Below, in pieces: positions 8,776 through 16,138 of a stretch of DNA of 63,001 nucleotides. A program made the position numbers and the translations under genes. The notes below the pieces were generated by a model. The model was not told the DNA's origin. It made no database searches and saw nothing but the letters and a program-made list of their open reading frames with translations. This DNA is from Gillisella vitis (GTDB lineage: Bacteria; Pseudomonadota; Alphaproteobacteria; Rhizobiales; Rhizobiaceae), in NCBI RefSeq assembly GCF_014204625.1, contig NZ_JACHLU010000013.1, positions 1 through 63,001 on the forward strand. The letters are read 5' to 3'. Position 1 is the first letter of the stretch. Every line of letters begins with the position of its first letter.

Positions 8776-9645
8776 CTACTTCGCGGGGGCAGTTGCCCGC
8801 CGCTGGGCGATAAACACGCTGGCCAGCACAATGATAAAGCCGGTGCCCTGCAACAGTGACAGGCTTTGTCCTAACATCGCCCAGCCCAGCAATGTCGCCA
8901 CCAAAGGGCTGAGAAAACCCAATGCAGCCACCGCTGATGGCTCAAGACGGGCAATACCCCAGAACCACAGAATATAGGTGAAGGCCGCACCAATCAGGCC
9001 AAGATAGGCAAAGCCCAGATAGTTTTGCAGAGTTAAAACCGGCAAAGCCGGTTCCAGCACCAGAGCCAGTGGCACCAGCAGCAGCCCGCCCGCTGTCAAT
9101 TGCCATGCCGTGAATGTCAGGTTGGACACCGGCGGACGCCAGTGCCGGGTTAAAACCGTGCCTGCGGCCATGGATGCAGCGCCAACAAGACCAGCCGCAA
9201 TCCCCAACGGATCCAGTTGGGCTTTTGGCGTCAACACCAGCAAAGCCACCCCAATCAGCCCGGTGATGGCCGCCACGATGGCTGCAAACCGGATGGGCGC
9301 GCCCATCACCAGCCGCGCCAGTCCAATGACAATCAGCGGCTGAACCGCACCGACCGTTGCGGCAACACCGCCCGGAAGCCGATAGGCCGAGACAAACAGC
9401 ATTGCCCAGAACAGCGTAAAATTCAGGCTTCCAAGCACAAACACCCTGGCAACCCACCAGCCTTTCGGAACCTGCCGCACCAGCAAAAGCAACAGAAGCC
9501 CGGCTGGCAAGGCCCGCAACAGGGCGGCATGAAGCGGGTAGCCCTGAGGCAACAGGCTGGTGGTGACAATATAAGTGCTGCCCCAGATCGCCGGTGCCAG
9601 AGCGGTGATGGCCAAAGGCCAGACAGACAGAGTATTTATCTTCAT
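8776..9645 (-). CDS. EamA/DMT family permease
   Basis: An inner membrane transporter of about 289 residues with ten hydrophobic segments in two EamA repeats. The first has ALAPAIWGSTYIVTT and LLRALPAGLLLLL; the second has ALGFLSPLVATLLGWAMLGQ. I chose MKINTLSVW at 9645 because the longer ORF would run through the MarR operator region and overlap the divergent marR start. The substrate is unknown; family members export amino acids, metabolites or drugs. The divergent MarR regulator and two operator-like palindromes between the genes suggest that MarR controls this exporter. Confidence 0.85.
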   Translation of the reverse strand: MKINTLSVWPLAITALAPAIWGSTYIVTTSLLPQGYPLHAALLRALPAGLLLLLLVRQVPKGWWVARVFVLGSLNFTLFWAMLFVSAYRLPGGVAATVGAVQPLIVIGLARLVMGAPIRFAAIVAAITGLIGVALLVLTPKAQLDPLGIAAGLVGAASMAAGTVLTRHWRPPVSNLTFTAWQLTAGGLLLVPLALVLEPALPVLTLQNYLGFAYLGLIGAAFTYILWFWGIARLEPSAVAALGFLSPLVATLLGWAMLGQSLSLLQGTGFIIVLASVFIAQRRATAPAK

Positions 9646-9651
9646 TTCAAC

Positions 9652-9669
9652 TAACTCGATTTCAAGATA
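9652..9669. promoter_or_regulatory. Candidate MarR operator, imperfect copy
   Basis: TAACTCGATTTCAAGATA matches the second site (9688-9705) with one perfect half (TCAAGATA) and one half differing at two of eight positions. It lies 7 bases upstream of the permease start, where bound repressor would block that gene. The centre-to-centre distance to the second site is 36 bases. Confidence 0.6.
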
Positions 9670-9687
9670 AATAGACATACCATGAAT

Positions 9688-9705
9688 TATCTTGAAATCA
9701 AGATA
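9688..9705. promoter_or_regulatory. Candidate MarR operator, perfect copy
   Basis: TATCTTGAAATCAAGATA has perfect 8 bp inverted arms around a 2-base centre, a size and spacing typical of MarR-family operators. It lies 20 bases upstream of the marR ATG, so autoregulation together with control of the divergent permease is the simplest reading. Confidence 0.7.
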
Positions 9706-9725
9706 GTTTCTGCTATCGCTATCCC

Positions 9726-10229
9726 ATGGATACAAAGCACACACCTGATGCAGTGGACCGGATTCTGGCGCAGTGGAACCAGCAAAGGCCGGATCTTGAT
9801 GTCAACCCGATGGGATTATTGGGCAGGCTGGGGCGGCTGCGCGATCACCTGGCACGTGACATCGAAGCGGTATTGCAAACGCACGGACTGAACAGCTCAA
9901 GCTTTGATGTGCTGGCAACGCTTAGACGCGCAGGTCCTCCCTATCAGCTTTCCCCCTCCGATCTTCTGGCAGCAATGATGGTGACATCCGGCACCATGAC
10001 CAATCGAATCGACCAGTTGGAAAAACAGGGTCTGGTTGAGCGCCTGCCCAACCCGCAGGACCGCCGTGGCCTGCTGATTGCCCTGACCGACAAAGGGTTT
10101 GATCTGATCGACAAGGCCGTGACCGACCATGTGGCCAACCAGCACAGACTGGTGGCGGCCCTGCCTGCGACACAACAGGCTGCCCTTGATGACATATTGC
10201 GGGCTTTTTTGGCTACATATGAGGCGTAA
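9726..10229 (+). CDS. MarR family transcriptional regulator
   Basis: A 167-residue winged-helix dimeric regulator. The central part has FDVLATLRRAGPPYQLSP, a recognition helix region LLAAMMVTSGTMTNRIDQLEKQGLVER, and the wing signature NPQDRRGLLIALTDKG, all typical of MarR proteins. Flanking N- and C-terminal helices form the dimer interface. It is divergent from the EamA permease with two palindromes between them. The ligand is unknown; proteins in this arrangement are usually relieved by a small aromatic or toxic compound that the exporter removes. Confidence 0.9.
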   Translation: MDTKHTPDAVDRILAQWNQQRPDLDVNPMGLLGRLGRLRDHLARDIEAVLQTHGLNSSSFDVLATLRRAGPPYQLSPSDLLAAMMVTSGTMTNRIDQLEKQGLVERLPNPQDRRGLLIALTDKGFDLIDKAVTDHVANQHRLVAALPATQQAALDDILRAFLATYEA

Positions 10230-10235
10230 CTGCTA

Positions 10236-10340
10236 GAGTTTGTCAGGGAAAAGTGGAACCCGGTTTTCCCGAAAAGACAAACGAAAACAAAGAATTTTAG
10301 AGACTGTCTGGTTCAATCTGAACCTGACAGTCTCTAAAAT
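10236..10340. repeat. RIME-like mosaic repeat, copy 2
   Basis: Two modules are joined. Module one runs from GAGTTTGTC (10236-10244) to GACAAAC (10276-10282), enclosing GGGAAAAGTGG and CGGTTTTCCC. Module two has perfect 15 bp arms ATTTTAGAGACTGTC (10294-10308) and GACAGTCTCTAAAAT (10326-10340). The composite equals, in reverse orientation, the copy at 49185-49287. It separates marR from the convergent xseA and contains the xseA stop codon, so it may double as an mRNA 3' end. Confidence 0.8.
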
Positions 10341-11929
10341 AAACTGCCCTGCCCCGCAGGTGGCTCGGTTTTTTTTGCGGTTTTTGCGGCTGGCGCAGGC
10401 TTGGGCGCAACAGGCGATGGCGGTGCGTCACCCGTCATGGCAGAAATGCGGCCATCGGCAAATTCAATGGCAATGGTCTGAGCGCTGGACAAGGCATTGG
10501 CCCGCGAGATTGGCCGATTGTCTTCGTCGCGGATCACGGCATAGCCACGCATCAGCACGTTTTTATAAGAGAGCGATTGCAGCATCCGGTCATGACCCGA
10601 CACCCGCGCGCGCAACCGTTGCAGATCATGGATCACCGCGCTGTCAGCCCGTCGGGACAGGCTGTCCAGCCGGTCTTTTGCCCGCGCCGTCTGCGCCTTC
10701 AACCGGGCCGGAAGCGCGGTCAAGGTGGCGTCAAACCGCCCGAGGCGGGCTTTTTGCCGCTCAATCAGCCGCTCAATAATACGCTCTGCCAGGGCTGCCC
10801 GCTCACTCACCCGTTGACGGCGCTCCACCAGTCGGCGCGCCAGCATATCGGGCGATAATCTGGCGCTGGCGCGTTCAAACAGCTGACGCTTGCTCATGGT
10901 GTTCAGCTCAAGACCACGCCCCAGACCGCTGGCTGCCTCATCAAAGCGGCGGCGCGGCAGCGCCAGCAATTGGTCCAGCGATGGCAGGGCGCGAGCCAGC
11001 GCCCGAAGATTCTGGCGGCGCTGATCCATCTGGCGATTGACGCTGCCAGCAAGACGAGCCGAAAGTCCGGCCAGCTGCGCCTGAAGATCGGCCTTGACGG
11101 GCACAGCCATTTCAGCGGCACCTGTGGGCGTTGGCGCACGCACATCGGCGGCATAATCAATCAGCGTCCAATCGGTCTCATGGCCGACGGCGGAAATCAG
11201 CGGAATGGCGCTGGCAGCAGCAGCCCGCACCACAGCCTCATCATTGAAACTCCACAGGTCTTCGAGGCTGCCGCCGCCGCGCGCCACAATCAGCACATCC
11301 GGCCTTGGAATAGCGCCGCCCGGCTCCATTGCATTAAAGCCGAGAATGGCATTGGCGACCTCATCACCAGAGCCTTCACCCTGCACCTTGACCGGCCAGA
11401 CCAGCACATGCACCGGAAACCGATCAGAAATGCGATGCAGAATATCCCGAATGACGGCACCCGTTGGCGAGGTGACAACGCCGATCACCTTCGGCATGAA
11501 GGGTAACAATTGTTTGCGCGCCGGATCGAACAGGCCCTCGGCGGTAAAGCGACGCTTGCGCTCCTCAATCAACGCCATCAGCGCACCGGCACCGGCCGGT
11601 TCCATTTGCTCAATCACAATCTGATATTTGCTGGACCCGGGAAATGTGGTGATACGCCCGGTGGCGATGACTTCCATCCCCTCTTCCGGCCGATATTTCA
11701 GCTTGGAAAACGAGCCTTTCCAGATCACCGCATCAATGCGCGATTTGTCATCTTTCAGCGAAAAATAAGCATGACCAGAGGAGTGCTGGCCGCGATAGCC
11801 GGAAATTTCACCCCGGACGCGCACCTGATCAAAAGCGGTCTCAATGGTGCGCTTGATCGATCCGGAAAGCTCCGAAACCGTAAACTCGCTAAGATTGGTG
11901 GGCGAATCATCGCTGAAAAAACTGGCCAT
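10334..11929 (-). CDS. xseA: Exodeoxyribonuclease VII large subunit
   Basis: The large subunit of the ssDNA-specific nuclease ExoVII, 531 residues from the ATG at 11929 ([21 protein letters not shown]). An N-terminal OB-fold is visible ([24 protein letters not shown]), then the catalytic domain with [19 protein letters not shown] and [16 protein letters not shown], and a long coiled-coil region rich in Arg and Gln. It is about 75 residues longer than E. coli XseA (456) because of a Pro/Ala-rich C-terminal tail ending in GQGSLF, a common rhizobial feature. The small subunit xseB is not nearby. The stop TAG lies inside a mosaic repeat. Confidence 0.95.
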   Translation of the reverse strand: MASFFSDDSPTNLSEFTVSELSGSIKRTIETAFDQVRVRGEISGYRGQHSSGHAYFSLKDDKSRIDAVIWKGSFSKLKYRPEEGMEVIATGRITTFPGSSKYQIVIEQMEPAGAGALMALIEERKRRFTAEGLFDPARKQLLPFMPKVIGVVTSPTGAVIRDILHRISDRFPVHVLVWPVKVQGEGSGDEVANAILGFNAMEPGGAIPRPDVLIVARGGGSLEDLWSFNDEAVVRAAAASAIPLISAVGHETDWTLIDYAADVRAPTPTGAAEMAVPVKADLQAQLAGLSARLAGSVNRQMDQRRQNLRALARALPSLDQLLALPRRRFDEAASGLGRGLELNTMSKRQLFERASARLSPDMLARRLVERRQRVSERAALAERIIERLIERQKARLGRFDATLTALPARLKAQTARAKDRLDSLSRRADSAVIHDLQRLRARVSGHDRMLQSLSYKNVLMRGYAVIRDEDNRPISRANALSSAQTIAIEFADGRISAMTGDAPPSPVAPKPAPAAKTAKKTEPPAGQGSLF

Positions 11930-12120
11930 AGGCTTATTTAACCGAGTGAGTGCGAAAAGGCATCCCTTCGCCATCAACAAACAGGGTTTTGCAATGCCCG
12001 GATCAAAAGCCAGATCACGGTAAAGTCATGACCGGATCAGCGCAGGCATGGAACAATCATTAACTCTCAACAGTTATGCTTGCGGACATCGCGGTACGTT
12101 TTCAATACGGGATCAAACGC

Positions 12121-12405
12121 ATGACTTTCCTGATTGCCATGACAATTGGCATTGCCACCGGCGCAATGCGCAGCCTTTTCGCCATTGCGGTGGTTTGCGT
12201 GCTGCTGCTTGCGGGCGGCGTTGTCATGCTGGTCCTGCCCGGCCCCTTTGCGGCCATGGATCTGCTGATGGCATTGATTGGTTTTCAGGTTGGACTGATT
12301 GATTGCCTGATTCTGACGCTGGTTCTGTCCAGCCGCAGAGCGGCATCGCTCACGTTACCAAAAACAGTCGAAAACCGGACTGCCGATCATCCGGCAAGGC
12401 TGTAA
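12121..12405 (+). CDS. Small hypothetical membrane protein
   Basis: About 94 residues from the ATG at 12121 (MTFLIAMTIGIATGAMRSL); an upstream ATG at 12076 would add 15 residues. There are three hydrophobic segments, at about 2-20, 22-45 and 48-75, with a short charged tail. I do not recognise a named family. It sits between xseA (divergent) and the glycosyltransferase remnant/GtrA pair, and the membrane character fits that neighbourhood. Function unknown. Confidence 0.55.
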   Translation: MTFLIAMTIGIATGAMRSLFAIAVVCVLLLAGGVVMLVLPGPFAAMDLLMALIGFQVGLIDCLILTLVLSSRRAASLTLPKTVENRTADHPARL

Positions 12406-12463
12406 GACAATCCAAAACCGCGCCTTTTGCCAAAGCCGATTCGAAAACAATAAACGAGAATAC

Positions 12464-12513
12464 CGGCTGAAAAGTGGGAGCCGGTTTTCAGATCAATCCG
12501 ATGCGTAAACAAA
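12464..12513. repeat. Diverged RIME-like repeat fragment
   Basis: GAAAAGTGGGAGCCGGTTTTC followed by ATCCGATGCGTAAACAAAA is a worn version of the module in copies 1 and 5 (GAAAAGTGGCCCCGGTTTTC, ATCCGATGCAAAAACAAAA). It lies just upstream of the truncated glycosyltransferase remnant. Confidence 0.6.
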
Positions 12514-12575
12514 ATGTGTATCGTGTACGGTGGGAGACGATTCTCCATACAGTGCCGGTTTCATGACGCCGGTGC

Positions 12576-12830
12576 ATGGATTATTTTGCCACGGGCCTTG
12601 TTCTGCGTCTGCCGCCATGGATATTATCCATGGCGCTGCTGATGATGATCAGCCTGTTGTTTTTCACCATTGGCCTGGTGCTGGATTCGCTCTCACGCGC
12701 ACGAATAGAGCATCTTCGCCTGCATGACATGAGTTCGCCTGTGGCAACATACCCGCCTTTTGTGCCTGAACAAACTGAAACCAGCCCAAGCCAAATGACC
12801 AGCACCAGCCAAATGACCAGCGTCGCATGA
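12576..12830 (+). pseudogene. C-terminal remnant of a GT2 dolichol-phosphate-sugar-like glycosyltransferase
   Basis: An 84-residue ORF. Its first 50 residues (LPPWILSMALLMMISLLFF, then GLVLDSLSRARIEHLRL) resemble the last membrane segment and the conserved GLxLDxxxRxRxExxRL tail of family 2 glycosyltransferases that act on polyprenyl phosphate. The catalytic domain is missing: a TGA lies in frame four codons upstream of the only ATG, and a mosaic-repeat fragment occupies the space where the rest of the gene would be. The C-terminal 30 residues contain duplicated SQMTST/SQMTSV. It overlaps the gtrA-like ATG by four bases (ATGA). A real small membrane protein is the alternative. Confidence 0.5.
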
Positions 12831-13207
12831 AAAAACTGATCCGCTTTGCTCTGGTCGGCACCGCTGGCTTTGCCGTTGATGCCGGCACCTTGTGGCTGCT
12901 GCTGCACACAACACCGCTTGGGGCTTTCACCGCCCGTATTCTTGCCATTGCCACCGCCATGATGGCCACATGGATGCTCAACCGGACCTTTACCTTCGGA
13001 GCATCCAACCGAACACTTGTGGCCGAGGGCTTTCGCTATGGCTCGGTTGGCATTGTCTCGGCCTTGGTCAATTATGCCATTTATGCCGCTCTGCTGCTTA
13101 CCATTCCGGGCTTAAGCCCGTTTGTGGCGCTGGTGGCCGCCTCGCTGGCAGCGATGATGTTCAGCTTTTTCGGCTATTCGCGCTTTGTCTTCGGGGAGAA
13201 GCGGTAG
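12827..13207 (+). CDS. GtrA-family membrane protein
   Basis: A 126-residue protein with four membrane spans. It begins MKKLIRFALVGTAGFAVDAGTLWLLL and has the family pattern WMLNRTFTFG in the middle and FFGYSRFVFGEKR at the end. GtrA-like proteins are thought to flip polyprenyl-linked sugars for surface polysaccharide modification and usually pair with a GT2 enzyme. Here the partner appears reduced to its C-terminus, and the ATG overlaps the upstream ORF by four bases, implying translational coupling. It is convergent with the Gfo/Idh/MocA gene, with a 1-base gap between stops. Confidence 0.88.
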   Translation: MKKLIRFALVGTAGFAVDAGTLWLLLHTTPLGAFTARILAIATAMMATWMLNRTFTFGASNRTLVAEGFRYGSVGIVSALVNYAIYAALLLTIPGLSPFVALVAASLAAMMFSFFGYSRFVFGEKR

Positions 13208-13208
13208 C

Positions 13209-14240
13209 TTAAACCACCTCCCAACCATCCTTTACGCTGGCATCCTTTTCACTCACATTCTTTTCACTCACATTCTTTTCACTGGCGCGATAAATGGCAT
13301 CAATAAAGCGCTGGTTGGCTTTGGAGTTTTCCAGCGTCACCACCTCAACCGCCTCCCCTGCCGCCGCTCTGGCAAAGGCCTCCACTTCCCGGCGGTACTG
13401 GCGGCTGTCTGGAAAGCGGAAAATTTGCGACTGCCCGTGTGACTGATTGCTCAGTTCGACCTCTTCCGCACCCCAACGATCTGCGTTGAAGGGAGATTTG
13501 ACCTCGATAAAGCCTTCAGTGCCATGAAAAACCATGATCTGACGGTTGGCCATCTGGGTCGAGAGATAAAAACTCATGTCAAAATCGCCAAAATCGGCTT
13601 TGACGCTGGAATAGATGTCGGTACCAAACTCCGGGTCGCGCTCGATTGTAGCCTGCACGCGCAGCGGCTCCTTCCCTGTCACAAAACGGGTGGTAATGGT
13701 GGGATAAACGCCAATATCCGGCAGAGCGCCACCGCCCAGCGCCGGGATATTGCGCATATTGCCGGGATCACGGTTAAAATAGGTAAAAGCCCCCTGCACA
13801 TGGCGCAAACGGCCAATGGCCCCCTCACGCAACAAGGCTCGCACCTTTTGCCACACAGGCGTATAGACCACCATGAATGCCTCGGAAATCAGCACCTTGT
13901 TGCGATCACGCGCGGCAATCAGGCTGTCAATCTCGTTGGCATGGAGGGAAATCGGCTTTTCACACAGCACATGCTTGCCCGCATCCGCTGCCTTGATGGT
14001 CCATTCCACATGCTGCGCGGTGGGCAAGGGCATATAAACCGCATCAATCAGATCAGACGCCAGCATCTCATCATAAGAGCCAAAAGCATGAGCAACGGAA
14101 AATCGGTCTGCCATGGCGCGGGCTTTGGCAAGGTCGCGGCTGGCAATGGCCGTCACAACCGCATTTTCGGCATCCTGAATGGCCGGAACCACCAGTTCAC
14201 GGCCAATTTTTGCCGTCGATAAAATCCCAAAGCGCAGCAT
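13209..14240 (-). CDS. Gfo/Idh/MocA family oxidoreductase
   Basis: A 343-residue NAD(P)-dependent sugar or polyol dehydrogenase-like protein. I chose [17 protein letters not shown] at 14240 because it begins the Rossmann strand and has GGAGAAG about 5 bases upstream; the longer ORF has no site. The catalytic Lys motif is [12 protein letters not shown]. The C-terminal domain includes [19 protein letters not shown]. The extreme C-terminus carries a repeated [10 protein letters not shown] stretch encoded by a 15 bp tandem repeat. The substrate is unknown. It is divergent from the DyP/P450 operon over a 185-base gap, so it may share regulation with it. Confidence 0.88.
   Translation of the reverse strand: MLRFGILSTAKIGRELVVPAIQDAENAVVTAIASRDLAKARAMADRFSVAHAFGSYDEMLASDLIDAVYMPLPTAQHVEWTIKAADAGKHVLCEKPISLHANEIDSLIAARDRNKVLISEAFMVVYTPVWQKVRALLREGAIGRLRHVQGAFTYFNRDPGNMRNIPALGGGALPDIGVYPTITTRFVTGKEPLRVQATIERDPEFGTDIYSSVKADFGDFDMSFYLSTQMANRQIMVFHGTEGFIEVKSPFNADRWGAEEVELSNQSHGQSQIFRFPDSRQYRREVEAFARAAAGEAVEVVTLENSKANQRFIDAIYRASEKNVSEKNVSEKDASVKDGWEVV
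13242..13285. repeat. 15 bp tandem repeat in the 3' end of a CDS
   Basis: The unit TTTTCACTCACATTC is repeated, with a partial third copy. Because it is 15 bases long, copy-number change stays in frame and only alters the number of NVSEK pentapeptides at the C-terminus of the oxidoreductase. Confidence 0.75.
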
Positions 14241-14425
14241 GGTCTTCTCCTCACCTGTTTGGCAGAGCATAGGCCAGGTATTACGCCTGTTCAATGACAA
14301 TGCCGAACAAGGGTGAGAGTCCCAAAAATCAACCCTTCCGCACATTTACACCCAAAAACACTCATTGACTGCACTGTTTCAACGTGTAACTTTGTCGCAA
14401 TAACGTTTGGGTTGCGAGGGGTCGG

Positions 14426-15085
14426 ATGTCTAACGTTGCAGGCAAAGCCTATGGAATGAATGTTATTACACCGATGAAGCCATGCTTGACCTGGCTCAAT
14501 CGGTTCATTTTCATGATTGCGCGCGCATTGCCAGCAACGCTGGGCGGGTTGCTGGGTCTATCCATTATCCACTTTGCCCGCTGGGTGCTGATCAAGCGGG
14601 ACCAATGGCCCGATTACGGACAGGGAAAGCAGTCCCTGCAAAATGACTACATGCTGTTTTGCAGCAATTTCAACGGCACATGGGACCAGTATATTGATGC
14701 GTTTTCGGATGGCATTCCCAACGGCCTCGACCTGTTCTGGTATTCCAGCACCGGCTATCCGCATTCCATTCCGATAACGCCTTTCAAAAACTACATTCGC
14801 GCCAACCAGATTGACACCGATTATTATTACAACGCGACGCCAGGTGTTGGCCAACGGGACATCAAGGCTGCATTGCGGGTGCGTCAGGCCATTCTGTCGT
14901 TAAAGGCACTGGATACAACAGCAACCAGTGATGAAGCCTTCATGGCCGCCTATCGTCAGGCCGTGCGTGCCCTGCAAAATTCTCTGCCAAGCCCCGGTTA
15001 CGCTCCCATTGCCAGCACTGCAAATGAGAAAGCCGATCGCAACAGGCTGCTGTGGCTTGCGGAACATCCAGCCAAACAGGCGTGA
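14426..15085 (+). CDS. Membrane-anchored protein of a DyP-associated family, unknown function (unit gene 1)
   Basis: A 219-residue protein. A hydrophobic segment at about 28-55 (FIFMIARALPATLGGLLGLS) anchors it; the rest is soluble. NDYMLFCSNFNGTWDQYIDAF, the FWYSSTGYPHSIPI region and FKNYIRANQIDTDYYYN resemble the distal half of a larger ferredoxin-like protein family that I recall near DyP peroxidases. The next gene has the same order of motifs (FLAFTADFD, DYLQHLW, FAAWVGKGQVETTMPFNDYW), so the two are likely paralogues. The ATG at 14426 has GAGGGG 6 bases upstream. It is the first gene of a four-gene unit with the peroxidase and P450. No catalytic role can be named. Confidence 0.75.
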   Translation: MSNVAGKAYGMNVITPMKPCLTWLNRFIFMIARALPATLGGLLGLSIIHFARWVLIKRDQWPDYGQGKQSLQNDYMLFCSNFNGTWDQYIDAFSDGIPNGLDLFWYSSTGYPHSIPITPFKNYIRANQIDTDYYYNATPGVGQRDIKAALRVRQAILSLKALDTTATSDEAFMAAYRQAVRALQNSLPSPGYAPIASTANEKADRNRLLWLAEHPAKQA

Positions 15086-15152
15086 CATATTGGCCGGAAC
15101 AGCCACAAACAAACAATTTCATTTCGACTGTCGATTGTGAAAGGCAAAGCCG

Positions 15153-16121
15153 ATGCCCAACCTGGATGGTGGCCACTATTTTCTGACAATCCTTATTCCT
15201 GTCAGAACCGATCTGGTTGATCCCGGCGCACTTGCGCCCGTCAGCCATTTGCACGCCTTGAAAACAGCTCTTGAACGGCTGCTGCCCGCCCAGCAATCGC
15301 CTGTGACATCAAAGGGAAGCCGGGATGACAACAGCCCGTTTGCCCGCAGCAACCGCACCCATTTCGCACGGTTTTTCGTGATCGACGATGTCGCCTTCAA
15401 TGGTCGTGTGCCACAAAACACGTTGTGGAGTGCCATTCGCGGCACCGTGCTGACCAATCCGCAGCCGGTGGACCATCTCAGCCAGCCTTTCCTTGCCTTC
15501 ACGGCAGATTTTGATCCAGTGGGCAAAGGCAAGACCGAGCCGTCGGATTACCTTCAACACCTGTGGAGCGTGATGGAAACGGAGTTGAGAAGCGTTTTTC
15601 AGCACTGTTTGCAGTTTGATACCGTTCATGATGGCGCAAGCTTTGCAGCCTGGGTCGGCAAGGGGCAGGTGGAAACCACCATGCCATTTAACGATTACTG
15701 GATCACACCGCCGCCTTTTCCCAGCATTTCAACCAGATTGCTGCTCACCTTGGCAGCGATTCCAGCGGCAATCATGCTTATCTGTCTGATCGGGGCATTT
15801 TTTGCCTGGGTTTTCAGCCACCCGATGAACACATGGATCACCAATGCGGCGATTGCCTTTGTGGTGACGCTGATTGCCATTGGCATTGATTATTGTCTGG
15901 TGATGCGCGCCGGGTCAAAGCCGTTTCCAACCGCTCCGAACTCGGATCTGCGATCCGTACTCAAAAGCATGTATTTACAACAGAATTTCACAGATTTCAT
16001 TGGCGATCACCAGCTCTCGTCCCCAGCCGATGTAAGGGCTGCCTTTCGTGACTTTGTTGCCCGCACCGCCCCGGATGATCTTGATCACCAGACCCAGTCC
16101 CCCGGCGTTATCCGCTCCTGA
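15153..16121 (+). CDS. Two-span membrane protein with ferredoxin-like domain, unknown function (unit gene 2)
   Basis: A 322-residue protein. The N-terminal soluble part (about 1-190) begins with strand HYFLTILIPVRTDL, then THFARFFVIDD, FLAFTADFD, DYLQHLWSVMETELRSVF and a QVETTMPFNDYW segment. This is the order seen in the alpha+beta proteins that accompany DyP peroxidases and parallels the first gene of the unit. Two hydrophobic spans follow at about 193-215 and 222-246, then a soluble tail of about 75 residues (LRSVLKSMYLQQNFTDF). It lies 67 bases after gene 1 and 17 bases before the peroxidase. It may tether or supply substrate to the haem enzymes; this is inference. Confidence 0.75.
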   Translation: MPNLDGGHYFLTILIPVRTDLVDPGALAPVSHLHALKTALERLLPAQQSPVTSKGSRDDNSPFARSNRTHFARFFVIDDVAFNGRVPQNTLWSAIRGTVLTNPQPVDHLSQPFLAFTADFDPVGKGKTEPSDYLQHLWSVMETELRSVFQHCLQFDTVHDGASFAAWVGKGQVETTMPFNDYWITPPPFPSISTRLLLTLAAIPAAIMLICLIGAFFAWVFSHPMNTWITNAAIAFVVTLIAIGIDYCLVMRAGSKPFPTAPNSDLRSVLKSMYLQQNFTDFIGDHQLSSPADVRAAFRDFVARTAPDDLDHQTQSPGVIRS

Positions 16122-16138
16122 TAAAAGGCCGCATCCTC

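Noticed and set aside
12048..12302. 84-codon ORF overlapping the small membrane protein gene
   Set aside because: It has a shifted frame, many His and Arg residues and no membrane pattern; the 12121 frame is far better.
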